Assembly: GCA_920105625.2 (NCBI GenBank)
Contig: OV050032.1
Span: forward strand, 199,275,291-199,339,290
Length of the DNA stretch: 64,000 bases
Reading direction: 5' to 3'
Source: Clusia tigrina
Taxonomy: Eukaryota > Arthropoda > Insecta > Diptera > Clusiidae
Part shown: one piece after another, positions 34,585 through 45,868 of the stretch
How positions within the stretch are numbered: position 1 is the first letter of the stretch
How the letters are laid out: every line of letters begins with the position of its first letter
Position numbers and translations under genes: made by a program
Notes under the pieces: model-generated
Database searches by the model: none
The model's input: only the letters and a program-made list of their open reading frames with translations
What the model was told of the DNA's origin: nothing

Positions 34585-34735
34585 TTGTGATCCTTTACTT
34601 CAACTTGAATTGATCCTTTGCTTCAACTTAAATTTATCCTTTGTTTCAACTTACATTGATCCTTTGTGTCAACTTGAATTGATCCTTTGCTTCAACTTGA
34701 ATGGATACTTTGCTTCAACTTGAATGGATCCTTTG
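34585..34735. repeat. 23-bp minisatellite
   Basis: About six to seven copies of a 23-bp unit starting TGATCCTTTGCTTCAACTTG. Not coding. Confidence 0.85.
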
Positions 34736-34739
34736 AGGT

Positions 34740-35520
34740 TTTTCGCTTAGAAATTTACTTTTCAATGCGATCACTAAATTTTTTTATTGCAGACTCGGTT
34801 GCAGAGTTCATAGTAGAGTAATCACAGCTTTTCCTGCAGTTGGAAGAATGCGATTACAATTTAACTAGAAATGTTTACGCACTTCATGGAACACTACTCG
34901 CAGACCACTGTGGACAGTGAGGTAAGTCTTTCAGAATCGCTTTATTCCTGTGGAAGATATTGATGTAAAAAGTTTCTATTACAGACGACTGCAAAATGAT
35001 GTTGGCGGAGAGGCAAGAGTTGTTATAGTCAGGTTTCGTCCTTTTAAATGGCTTAATCTCTTCTGTAGGTTCACCCTGGACTGGAGTTGGGCTTTTTTTT
35101 AGATATGTAGGCACACATATCGGAGCGATAACTTCCTTATTATGTTAGGGAGTATTGAACCAGTAACAAAATGAGGTATTTTATTTATAAATTTATTATG
35201 TTTAATATAATAGTTTATAACTAAAATATAGACCATTGGCTGTCAGGTCGTTCAGCTCTGAGATGAGGTTATATAAAGTCTATTCAACAAAACTCTAAAT
35301 AACTAAGGATAAGCCAAAGGACTAGTGACCACCTGCGATAAATCAAAGGGATGCTATATATACTCTGCTGAAGTAACCTTGTATTGTTGGTGTGTACGAT
35401 CTTGTGCGTTTATACAATATTATTATTAGCAACTTCCTTAAGCATATATAATGAAGGACCTTTTTGTGTTTATTCCTGTTTAGATGCTGCTGAACTTTTG
35501 TGCTTATGAGATTGGGTGTG
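34740..35520. other. No gene recognised
   Basis: Unique AT-rich sequence with no supported feature. Confidence 0.4.
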
Positions 35521-35524
35521 CACT

Positions 35525-35707
35525 TTCCAGGGACATTCCATTTCCAGTGACATTCCATTTCCAGTGATATTCCATTTCCAGTGACATTCCATTTCCAGGG
35601 ACATTCCATTTCCAGTGACATTCCATTTCCAGTGACATTGTATTTCCAGTGACATTCCATTTCCAGTGACATTCCATTTCCAGTGACATTCCATTTCCAG
35701 TGACATT
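35525..35707. repeat. 17-bp minisatellite (second family)
   Basis: About eleven copies of GACATTCCATTTCCAGT. The length is the same, and the TTCCATTTC core is shared, with the array at 19.3/25.3 kb. The peptide cycle (SLEMECHWKWNVTGNGM) follows from 17 not being divisible by three. Confidence 0.9.
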
Positions 35708-35709
35708 CA

Positions 35710-36270
35710 CCCCCATTGCAGGTGGTTGCAGCGGATGTTTCTCTAGTTTGTCTAAGTAAATACAAGTCATGCATACGGATGGAATTTCCGGCTGGAGGTA
35801 TGAGACATGAGGCGAAACGAGTATGCATTGGCATACTATATCCGCTCCTTACTTGGAAGTGATTTTATCGGTTGTTTCCCTACTATGTTTATCTAATTAA
35901 ATGTAAGTTATGTAAACTTATTGACTTGGTTTTCGGGCCTTCAGTTTTGCATCAAGAAGGATTTGAGTTGTGAGACGAAATTTGTGTTTTAGAGTAGTAC
36001 AATGGATGGAGCTGCTAATGGTTGTGCTTAATTATATCTCAATATATTGTTAGGAGATTGTCCTCCTGACAATTTATTATTATAATTATTATTCTTATAT
36101 CTTACACCATAATTAATTATGAGTTGGGGGAATGAGTACTATCTACAGAGGCTTTCCACTCGAAGAGAAGAGGATTTTATAGAAAAAAGCATTTTGGAGA
36201 CCAAGCCGGTGGCAGGATTTGAATCTGCGACCCTTTACCACTAGACCTTATATAAGCTCTCAACACTCAA
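35710..36270. other. No gene; weak tRNA B-box-like motif at 36214
   Basis: On the minus strand GATTCAAATCC at 36224-36214 resembles a pol III B box (GGTTCRANNCC) and is preceded by GGTCTAGTGGTAAAGGG. Spacing to any A box is too short and no cloverleaf can be drawn. It could be the remnant of a tRNA-derived SINE. Otherwise nothing is recognised. Confidence 0.25.
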
Positions 36271-36545
36271 ATCGCTGGACTTTGTGGTAATCAAACAATC
36301 GCTTGGATAATTCAGAATAGTTTAACCTTATTTAATTATTACAATTTACACTATTATTCTTATTACTCAATTTACTTTTAATACAATTTGCATTGCATTT
36401 ATTACTATTCCTGTTCCTATTTGAATTCTCGATGTTCACACTGCTCCGATTACTGTTCGACTGTGTGTTGACTATTGTCGTGGTGGCTTATATACACCCA
36501 GTATGTTTAATCAGAAATTTCTAGAACATTCCCCCACACTTCGAA
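36270..36545 (-). repeat. Ty3/gypsy-type LTR relic
   Basis: On the minus strand: a purine run (GTGGGGGAA) that could be the polypurine tract, then TGTTCTAGAA as LTR start, a TATA box in GTATATAAGCCACCAC, several AATAA-rich signals, and an end region reading CAAGCGATTGTTTGATTACC. The same layout and motifs recur at 58.98-59.34 kb, which supports an LTR. It lies about 430 bp beyond RNase H sequence of a gypsy pol relic in the same orientation. Confidence 0.6.
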
Positions 36546-36559
36546 AAAAGTTTCGCGAA

Positions 36560-36995
36560 GAATCTAGAGCGTTGCTCAAAAAGAGTCTGCATGCTTTTAG
36601 GCGTAGAAAGTTCTGGATATAGAATATAATATAATAAACAACTTTAGCCATTGCATACTTCCAGGGGCTCCTTTGTGTGTCACCGGCTTCCAATTTTGCG
36701 TACTTAGAAATACAATCAAGTTTTTCCATCTTCGCTCTCCCATCTTGCAAGTGCAAACTATTCTATTGAGCCCAATACACTTTGGTGACGGGACTTTCAG
36801 TCAAGACTTTTTTCCACTTTGATCGTTTTCCTTCTCTCTTGACACGAAGATTGTCGATCCCGGGTAATTTTGTTGTTCTTGTCTTCTTTTCTCCGCTGTC
36901 CATTCTTCGATTAAGCGGATATAGACTACTCGTTCCATCCCTTCAGTTTTAGCAGAGTGCTAGCATTCTACACTGAAAGGACGTCGTGATAATGC
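36560..36995 (-). pseudogene. Ty3/gypsy pol relic, part beyond the transposon
   Basis: Reading the minus strand from the transposon edge gives ALSRRPFSVEC, the end of the RNase H region conserved as ALSRRPC in this group. The sequence then decays. The integrase is essentially missing, so a large internal deletion lies between here and the LTR at 36270-36545. It continues the pol fragment on the other side of the DNA transposon (40517-41630). Confidence 0.75.
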
Positions 36996-37003
36996 GTGAA
37001 CAT
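36996..37003. repeat. Target-site duplication, left copy (8 bp)
   Basis: GTGAACAT immediately before the transposon, repeated exactly at 40509-40516. On the minus strand it falls within codons of the gypsy RNase H motif HGN-ALSRRP. Confidence 0.93.
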
Positions 37004-37335
37004 TAGGGTGACAGTTAATTTCGAAAGTCTTATTTTCTTTGGTCTCATACTTTTTTTGGGTTGAGTTTTATAAAAAAATAATCCCTGTAAAATTTCAGGG
37101 CCCTAGGTGGAGGTTTAGGGGTCGCGTCGGCCCCCCAAAGTTACACAAAATGCGTTTTTTTAAGTAAAATCTCACTTTGATTGTTTGTAACTTCTGTTGT
37201 GTTGACTTTGTAAAAAATTGTTGTTGACTTTGTGTTTACATGACTTTGTGTTGTTCATTTATGTGTTTACAACAACTTATTCATACATCATTTTTATCTA
37301 ATGCCAATATTTACTGAAATAAATTTAAATAACCT
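37004..37335 (+). repeat. Left terminal inverted repeat
   Basis: Pairs with 40170-40508. The outer 16 bases match with two differences, a short unmatched region follows, then about 290 bases match essentially without differences. It includes a GC-rich block (GGCCCTAGGTGGAGG) and GACTTTGT subterminal motifs. Confidence 0.9.
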
Positions 37336-37779
37336 TGTTGTGATCTAAGCCTTCAATAATCTCTTTTCATTATCATTGCTCTTAAACAAACCATAGTTCT
37401 CTTATACATTTACTATTTAACCTTTACATTCTTTTCTTACTCTTTTTTTTCATTCTCTTTGATCTTAACGTTAACATAACAAGCTACTTGAGCATAATTG
37501 CCTTTTGATTTTCGATATTAGTTCAGTTGTTATCTAGCTTTCATCTCGCTGTCAAGTCGTTTCTCAAGCATTCGGCTTCAGTTAAAATCTCTCTTGTTGT
37601 TGTAAATAAAGCAAATATAATTTGTACTTCAATTTTAAACCCGTGCGTTTTTTTCTTTATTCGGTATAATAATTGGCATATAAAACCATCGAAAAATATC
37701 GTTGGTTCAAGAAACCTATTAATAACATTTACTTTTCTCTATTTATTTGCAGTGAATACTTGAGAGTGAAAAGTCGACA

Positions 37780-40087
37780 ATGTCTTCTACAATTTTACGT
37801 GAACGAATTTATTTAATCGGATATTGTTCAAATTCATTAACAGGAAATAAACTTCCATCAAATTTAGAGTTGTTGAAAGTTTTGTTTTTTAATTTACGTA
37901 TAGTGAAAAAGAACTTACGGGAAAGTGCAAATTTAGTTGTGACAGAACTATTTGTATTCTGGGAAAAAGCCCGCATTCCCACCAGAGATAAACAACACTG
38001 CATAAGTAAGGTTGAGAAATTATACAAAGAATGGCAAAGTATGCAAAAAGATTGTAAAAAGACGTCTGAGTTTCATAACAACAAAGTGAAAGCGTGGATA
38101 GAAAAGTTGGATCAGCTTTTTGACGTGGCACATTCCAATGCATTGCAAATGATGTCTATTGAAGAAGATAGAGCTTTCTTGATAAGTCAACGGCACCCCG
38201 GACGCCCAGGCTTTATGTATGGCATTGATTACGAGGCAGTACGAAGAGAGCGCCAAATTGAGAAACGTAAACAAAATTTGATGAAACAGGTGGAACGAAA
38301 TAATCATGAAATTGCATTAATTGGTTCGTTGTATTTTATTGTTTTTTTTTTATTTTTATTTTCTTAAGACTTAATCCTTTTTCCTAGATGAAACTGCAGA
38401 ATTGCTCTCATCTGAATCAGGGGGGGATAATAGTTTTACAAGTGCAGAATGTGAACCATGTTGTAGTCAACCTCCAGCCAAAAACCTTAGAGGAAAGAAT
38501 AAAATAATAACTCCAAAACTTGCGGCCGCATTGGACGCCTGTAAAATTAGTGACAGATATGCAGTTCATATAATAAGTGCAGTAGCTGAATCTTTGGGCC
38601 ACAATATCGAAGAGTATGTTTTAAACCGAACGTCTTTGCACCAGGCAAGGGAACAAATCCGCGAAGAAAGAGTTTCAACATTGAGAAAGAAGCTAAAATT
38701 AAATGAGCTGGATACAATCTGCCTACATTGGGATGGAAAACTTTTGCCAGCGCTGACGGGAAATGATAAAGTTGATAGGCTGCCTATTATAATAACGAGC
38801 GGGCAAGTTGAACAGCTTCTACAAATACCTGCATTGAATTCTGGTACCGGAAAAGAACAGGCATTCGCTGTGTGCGATGCAATTTATGAATATGGCCTAC
38901 AAAATCACATTAAAGCTCTAGTGTTTGACACAACAGCGGTCAATACTGGGCGATTCAATGGTACTTGTACCTTAATAGAAAACAGTTTGCAAAGACCACT
39001 TTTGTGGTTACCATGCCGGCATCATATATACGAGATAATTCTTAAATGCGTTTTCGACGAAAAAATAAGCTACTACGGAAGTCCCAACGTTAAATTATTT
39101 GAGAAATTTAAAAATGCTTGGGCTAAAATTAATAAAAGCAACTTTGAGTATGGCCTTCTAGATCCCCTTGTGAAGAATTACGTGAACGAATCAGCTGCGC
39201 GAATTATTAATGCTGTAAATACTGTCTTAAAGGTAAAACAACCCAGGGAAGACTATAAGGAATTTCTGGAACTGACTTTACTATTTCTGGGTGAAAAACC
39301 TAACAAGTCACACCCAAACAGCCTATTGTTTCGCTCACCAGGAGCTGTTCACCATGCCAGATGGATGGCAAAAGCCATTTATTGTCTTAAAATATTTTTA
39401 TTCCGCAACGAGTTCCAGCTGTCAACACTCGAAATAAATGGACTTCGTCGAATTTGTATTTTTATTGTTGAAGTCTATGTTGAAGCGTGGTTTTCTGCTC
39501 CTTTGGCTGTTGAAGCGCCATACCAAGATTTTGTATTTTTGCGCAAACTGGAAAATTTTAAGAATATTGATGCTGAAATATCGCTCGTTGCGCTGAAAAA
39601 GTTTAAGAACCATTTGTGGTACTTAAGTCCTGAGGCGGTTGGTCTTGCATTTTTTGATAATAACGTACCAGTGTCTACAAAACAAAAAATGGTTGCAGCT
39701 TTGGAAAACGATTGTGAACTAGAGCAGAACACAAAACGAGTTAATGTAAATGGTAGAGAAATAGCTGAAATATTCAATGGCGGAATTGAGCAGTTCGTCT
39801 CGGTCGCAACAAAGGCATTATTTGAAAGATTTCAAATAAATACTAATTTTTTAAAACTTAATCCTGCAAAATGGCATCAGGACCAGTCGTATAAAAAAGT
39901 GGTTGAAGTGATGAACAAACTTAAAGTTGTAAATGACAGTGCAAAAAGGGGGGTCAAATTGATGGAGGAGTTCAATGAATTGTTCACAAAAAATGAACGT
40001 CAAAAGCAATTTGTTATTAAAATTGTGAGTGATTATCGGAATCGGTTTCCAGATTGTAATAAAAAAACATTGACCCAAGTTCTTTAG
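37780..40087 (+). CDS. Transposase of the hAT-like transposon (two exons)
   Basis: Exons 37780-38323 and 38388-40087 join across a 64-nt GT-AG intron in phase 1 (Asp182 split) to give 747 residues. The ATG has a good context (GACAATG). Residues 1-180 are charged and probably helical, with a conserved-looking RHPGRPGFMYGIDYEA segment; no BED zinc finger is visible. The core shows HWDGK (D297), VFDTTAVNTG (D362), then CRHH (C391, H394) and HHARWM (503-508). Two Asp residues followed by a C-x2-H motif is the layout of hAT-type RNase H-fold transposases; the third acidic residue I cannot assign. Related uncharacterised proteins are, from memory, multicopy in other arthropods. AATAAA follows at 40096. 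I cannot name the family; a role in its own transposition is inferred. Confidence 0.85.
38324..38387 (+). other. Intron in transposase gene
   Basis: 64 nt, donor GTTCGT, T-rich tract and acceptor TTTCCTAG. Without splicing, the first exon would read into a stop at 38365-38367 and the second lies in another frame. Confidence 0.85.
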
Positions 40088-40169
40088 ACTTAATCAATAA
40101 AAACATGCACTCTAACCAAAGTTGTTAATTTATTTCATGTTAAATTTTTTAAAAGGTGATTGTGAGCAT

Positions 40170-40508
40170 TTTTAAATTTATTTCAGTAAATATTGGCATT
40201 AGATAAAAATGATGTATGAATAAGTTGTTGTAAACACATAAATGAACAACACAAAGTCATGTAAACACAAAGTCAACAACAATTTTTTACAAAGTCAACA
40301 CAACAGAAGTTACAAACAATCAAAGTGAGATTTTACTTAAAAAAACGCATTTTGTGTAACTTTGGGGGGCCGACGCGACCCCTAAACCTCCACCTAGGGC
40401 CCTGAAATTTTACAGGGATTATTTTTTTATAAAACTCAACCCAAAAAAAGTATGAGACCAAAGAAAAGTAAAAAAAAAAACTTGCCCATACATTTAATTG
40501 TCACCCTA
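40170..40508 (-). repeat. Right terminal inverted repeat
   Basis: Reverse complement of 37004-37335. It is slightly longer near the outer end, with an extra stretch of A residues at about 40468-40482. Confidence 0.9.
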
Positions 40509-40516
40509 GTGAACAT
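40509..40516. repeat. Target-site duplication, right copy (8 bp)
   Basis: GTGAACAT, identical to 36996-37003. Confidence 0.93.
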
Positions 40517-41630
40517 TTCCGTGGCTTACATCTCTGCTATATTCTATTGTGAAATCTTAGATATGCAGTCGCTCAAGCCCCGTCCCACAATAGTTTCGCT
40601 CTCGTTTTGAAAAGATCTTGCGGACGTGTGATATTTCTCTTTCATGTTCGTCAATAACTTGGGACATGACACCACTAGGAATTGTATACGCCAGCAACGG
40701 AGCTGTCCACAGAAACTCTATCGTCCCGCTGAATGCCTTCTCCTGTGCGCTTTTCCACTCAAAAGGACGATTCTTCCTCGTTAACTCCTACAGACTACCA
40801 GCCACGTCTATGAAGCTTGGAACAAAGTGTCTGTAATATGTGCAAAGACCCAAGAAGTTGCGCAGCTCATGTAAACTAGTTAGTTTTGACCATTCCCTTA
40901 ATGATTCTATCTTATCTGGATCTGTGTGTACTCCTTCAGGTGTGACTTTATTCTCAAGGTACTTGACTTCTTTCTTGAATAACGAGCCCTCAACTTCAAC
41001 CCTGTAGTGCATATTCGCATCAATATTTCTCCCAAATTCTTCTAGTGGTCATCGAAATCCTTTCCCACAAAGAGGATGTCATCCATGTTTTCCAGTGGAG
41101 AATCTTTCGCACATGTTCCATGGGGCGTTCAAATGTAACTGGAGCATTTCACAGTCTCTCAACACCAATCCATAGTCCACCGGCACTGAAGCTGTATTTT
41201 CCCTGTCTTCTTCGTCTACTCCCACTTGCCAATATCCCCTTTCTGAATGCAACGTTGAGAACTAATTTGAACCAGCAAGTGTGTCCAAGGTATCATCGGG
41301 CCTTGAAAATGACACGATACTTGGATCAGTTCCTGAGCTTACCTCTGATGGAACAGGAGGTGTTTGGGGCCCCGGTACATGATCCATCAAAGCTGGAGAA
41401 ACCTGCTCTTGAATGTCTTCCTCGTCGGAAGGATCGGACGACTCTTCTGACTGATTATCACTTTCAATATCATCAACCTTCACATTGTCTTCAGTTTCGC
41501 TATCATTCCTCCGATACACTGATATCTTCAGCAATACATTCACCTCTTCTCTATTTGCCAGAGTCACTCTTCTTGACGGTTGACGAAGAACAGACTTGGC
41601 ATCATCAGTTTCGATTGTAAGTTTCATCAT
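40517..41630 (-). pseudogene. Ty3/gypsy reverse transcriptase/RNase H relic
   Basis: On the minus strand, in order: DDTLDTLAGS and GYWQVGVDEEDRE (RT start, about 41200-41300); NAPVTFERPMEHV; MDDILFVGKDFDDH, the catalytic box with Asn instead of Tyr before MDD (about 41045-41090); VKYLENKVTPEGVHTDPDKI and LHELRNFLGLCTYYRHFVPSF (40788-40960); and decayed RNase H ending in HGN at the transposon edge. Frameshifts and stops are frequent. Upstream, the frame at 41262-41630 is an acidic Ser/Glu/Asp-rich segment I do not recognise. Old relic, not functional. Confidence 0.85.
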
Positions 41631-41639
41631 CTTTGTTCC

Positions 41640-43405
41640 GCCTTCGTTTTATCTTTTTCAGCAGACACTGCCAATGTCTTGCCAAAAATTATTTTGCTCT
41701 ATTCTGTGGGCAACTCTTTAGTCGAGCCTTCCGTCAGATCGTCCAGTACCTTTTAATCGGCTGGTATTTTGCTTTCCGTGTCTCGCGGTTTGCTCTCACA
41801 GTTCACAATTGCTGAAATTGCCTGACAATTTCCAGTTACCTCTCCTTTCTCTCGGGTTTTAGCTGTATTTGCAAGATGAATCACTCTTACCGACATTATT
41901 TGGTTCTGCCGTTCCTAAGTTAAGGTCTAGAAGATATTAATAGGCGATCTTTTGTTACTGATGAAGCATGTGGACTTCATGAGTCCTTATGAGCGATTTG
42001 CAAGAAATCGCGCTGATTCGATTAAGAACTCGCTAACTTACTATATGAGGAACTTTAGTCTAGTATGAGGAACTTTAGTCTAGTAATGGTATACGAATAA
42101 AAAAAACTAATAGACATTGGGTCCATTCTAGTGGGTGTCCAAGTGGGTTTTTTACTAATACTGCCACGCCTACAATTGACCAAAAATCATGCCTAGGTTC
42201 CTATAAATGAGTCAGCAACGAAATTTCACAGGGGGCATTCATAGTAGTAGTATTAAAAACCACACAAGTGGGCGGGTGATGTTAACAGCCACGCCCACTA
42301 TTGCATCGTGGGAAATTCTGGACGAAATTGAACACGAATACGCATATTGACGTGCTGTATACATACGTATTGAGGTGCCATTCACAAGAAATGGGGTCGA
42401 TCAGGCAAAGGACACACTTCCCTAGAGGAATAAACTTTGGTTGCATGATAGAGAAGTAAACTTTGGTAGCATGATAGAGAAGTAAACTTTGGTTCCATGA
42501 TATAGGAACACAATTTCGTTGGATGATATAGGACTAAAATTTGCTAGTAATGTACATCGCCATGGTCCAACTCACAGGCACATGTCGCCGTGTTGCACAA
42601 CAGGCTTCACATGAAGTTTAATTAGTGTCACTTTAGTTGATATTATGCCTCATTTGATACGTTGACAAATCGATTTGCTATGCCAGTGATTCGCCGAGTT
42701 TGTTGCTTGCAGCTTCAGCAATTTCTGACACGCTTTTAGCGAGGAAAATGTCAACAACTCAACCTGCGAACAGACTTCCCAAATTGCGTGTGTTTGGGTG
42801 AAGTTTCATAATTACCGTTATAGCAGATTTTTTAAACGTATTTCATAACTTTGTTTCTTTATAAATGCGGCCTGCACACATTCAGTTTCAAACCGAACTG
42901 GTTCAATCGCAACTTGGTTCAGCCAAACAGAGCGGTAGTGCGCGAACCTAAACCGGTTTCATGCACTGCGCAAGCGCGCCGCGTTACTCGCTCGTATGGT
43001 CACGCTACAGATCGGCAGACACCACAAATTGAACCCTGTTGGAAATCGCGTCAGATCTGACGGAGATCACGCGCTGATAGTTTCAGTAGTGACATGGACG
43101 ATGTGTCAGTTGTTGGAGTGCAGCTGTGTCAGTTGTTGGAGTTCAATTGCACAGAAATGTGGCAAAGAGTAGTGAACTCCAAAGAATTGATATCGGCAGA
43201 TCGCGGAACATCTTTCAGTGAATATCAAATGTTGCCCAGTCAGAGGGAAATATGAAGTTGTGACTGTTTCATGTATTAGTCTGCGATCAGGGGATAAGTT
43301 AGTGTGATGACACCATCCCTGAACTTTCACTGACATTTGACCTACCTTGCACTTGAACCTTGTCATGGTGGTTGGGCTTGTGTTCATCTATGAAAGGCTG
43401 AGCTG
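41640..43405. other. No gene recognised; 26-bp repeat at 42415-42520
   Basis: Probably includes more decayed gypsy sequence near 41640-41830, without clear motifs. Three to four copies of a 26-bp unit (AGTAAACTTTGGTAGCATGA core) lie at about 42415-42520. Otherwise unique. Confidence 0.4.
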
Positions 43406-43409
43406 AGTC

Positions 43410-43936
43410 AATGGAATACGTACGTTTTCTGGCAGGGTCACCCATGTTGAAGTGGTCAGCCTGGAGGTGTCAGACTAAGGTACCTAGAAAGCCCAAACAG
43501 GAGAGTTGCAAATTTCTTTCTGACATTGCGAAGGAAAGATCTTCGATCATTGGTTGGGGTAATCACAGGGCATACTGCATGGGCCCATCATATGGCGACC
43601 ATAGGTATCATTGATAATCCGAACTGCATCTCCTGCCTGGAGGAAGAACGGGACGGCGGAGGATTTTCTCTGCGCTTGTTCTGCCTTCGCCAGAATAAGG
43701 AGACACATGAGAGGGGTCAGATGTTTTGTGAATGGGTAATGTACATTCCTTATCCCTGGACAGACTGCTGAGATTCATAAAAGAGTCAAAGAATTTTGAA
43801 AAGGTGTAACTTCCTATCCAAAATCCTAAATATCTTTCCAGGCTTAGTACAATCAGGCATCAATGTCTGAGTGCTTGGAGACCCCCTTCTTCGGCGGTTC
43901 TCCGGGCTACCCCACTTCTATCTATCTATCTATCTA
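43410..43936 (+). pseudogene. 5'-truncated LINE with TATC tail
   Basis: Frames contain VGVITGHTAWAHHMATIGIIDNPNCISCLEEE, the RNase H-distal segment and first half of the C-terminal zinc motif, before frame breaks. The 3'UTR includes GCATCAATGTCTGAGTGCTT, CTTCTTCGGCGGTTCTCCGG and CCCCACTTC, and ends in (TATC)n at 43918-43936. This locus links the dispersed tail units to a LINE. Confidence 0.75.
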
Positions 43937-43939
43937 AGA

Positions 43940-45865
43940 TAGGCGCAGGTCCGTACAAGCCTGCTTTTTGTCCGGGGAAAAAATCCCGTCCCGTCTGACT
44001 CATGTTGAGCGGCTCCCTGGTCTGCGTCTGAGTCCTGTGGGACGCCAGTACAAAAACCTGGCAGTTAGGTGTAAAATGGATATTTATGACAGGCCTTCAG
44101 TATGTGGCAAACGAGGGTTCGAACATCTCCGAAGACCCAGTCACTCAAGCGCTTGGCTTCAGGCGCGAATGATGGTCCTACCTGCTACTGACACATTTTC
44201 TAGTGGCCACGATTTCTGCACTTGTGCCGCTGCTGTACCATCTGTACAAATAGGGACACACTTGCGTCAAGACTAGATTGATTGGTTGGACGTTTTTGTT
44301 GGTGGTGTTGATGACGCTGCTTTAGTGTCTGGCTGGGTGACTGTCAGTCTGGTTGGCTGACTGGCTGATCGGCTGCTTGACTCGCTGTCTGGCTGGCTGT
44401 CTGGCTGGCTGACTGTCTCACTGTCTGGCTGACTGTCTGCGTGCAATCGGTCAGAAGTGCACCACACGTTCCTTTAAAGCTTCACCAGCCAGAAACTTGG
44501 AACGCCGCTGCTGCTGATGCTGATGTTGCTACCGCTGCCGCTGCTGATGCTGATGTTGCTGCCGCTGCTGCTTCTGATGTTGCTGCCGCTGATTACACAT
44601 CGATGGCAGTCGGTCAAGTGAAGTGGCACTTAGCCAGCATCGCTCGCATCGATTGATTCTTTCAAAGCTTGATTATGGTGCGGTGCCATAAGAAGACTTC
44701 TGCTGTTCTTCTTGCCGCCGTTGCTGTTTGTAGGTCAATGTTTCTTGTCTGCCTTTCTTCGGAGCTCAATTGTAAATTGTGAAATTCAATTACAATCAGA
44801 AATTAGAAAACAGATTTTTGTGTGAGTGGAGATAAATCACAAGGGAACAGGCAAGAAAAAGAGCTGCAAGTAACGTTACCGTTGATTATGTAAGCAAGCG
44901 GGCGCGCGCATGCGCATTTATTTGAGCATGAAGCATGCGCATTAACAGCTTCATTTCATTTTGCCATAAATGCTCAAATGTGACCCACATGCAGCCAAGT
45001 GGCGTGCTTCAAGAAAGTTGCGCCGGCCAAGTGGGAAGCTCGCTGTCGCAGTGCATCATCATCACCCTTTGCGGATGGCTCATGATGAGGTTTACTGCTG
45101 CTACTGCTGTTGTCTGCCGACTTGAGCAATTTGAGCGTCTGTGCATGATGCATGCAGCACTTATTTTAATTTGTTGTGCCTCAACATACTCGTCGTAGAA
45201 AATCATAAAAAATGTGGTGGAAGACTTTTAACTGGCCCAGTGCAGCGCAGGAAAACAATGCCTTGAGAGTGTTGGCTTCGTGGTAATTTCGTATGGAGAT
45301 GTTGTCATCATGATGTCAATAACCAATTTCGGTGCAAAGGCGGACAAGTGTGCATGGCACAGGGACAAGTGAAACAGAAGGATAGTTGAGGAGAACAGTG
45401 CTTACTCTAAATCGCTACAGTAAGTATATAGAATATACATTAAATATAGTAAAATAAATCACAAATTGACGTCATGAATATATATTATATATATATTATA
45501 TATATATTGTATGTCTAAACATACTCAATTTTCCCATCATCATTATCATCGTGATATGATTGGTTTTTAGTTTCGTACAGCATTGGTCTGCTGTGGAGTC
45601 AAATACTCACCAAGTAAACCTCATCATGATTGTCATTTAGATTTTCAAATTTCATGGATATAGGCGGCATATATAGACCAGCTCTTCCAACTTATCATAA
45701 TATAGAATTTCGTCGTCTAACTATACGAAGGAGTGTGTCTATCACAGCGTCACTACAAGGCCATGTGTAATAAATGGGCGCAATCGGACAGAGCTCATCT
45801 CCACTTCCCATAAAACAATATGCAGAATAACCCCAGCTAGATTTCTAACACATTTGATCGATCTA
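43940..45865. other. No gene recognised; GTCT/GGCT, GCT and TA microsatellites
   Basis: Simple repeats: a CTGGCTGACTGTCTG-type tract at about 44325-44440, GCTGCTGATGTT tracts at about 44500-44595, and TATATA at about 45478-45512. Other frames lack domains. Confidence 0.45.
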
Positions 45866-45868
45866 AGC

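Larger units (their letters stand above)
37004..40508 (+). mobile_element. 3,505-bp hAT-like DNA transposon with ~330-bp inverted repeats
   Basis: Both ends start TAGGGTGACA (right end read in reverse). After a short divergent stretch, the inverted repeats are essentially identical to about 37335 on the left and from about 40170 on the right. Flanks are an exact 8-bp duplication, GTGAACAT. Inside is one two-exon transposase gene. Each inverted repeat carries three GACTTTGT motifs (left: 37204, 37226, 37242), candidates for subterminal transposase-binding sites. The 8-bp duplication and TAGGGTG ends agree with the hAT superfamily. Inverted repeats over 300 bp are not usual for hAT. Intact coding, exact duplication and near-identical ends point to a recent insertion. 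Confidence 0.93.

Noticed and set aside
35343..35834. 163-codon minus-strand frame
   Set aside because: Mostly the GACATTCCATTTCCAGT array; the ends have no domain.
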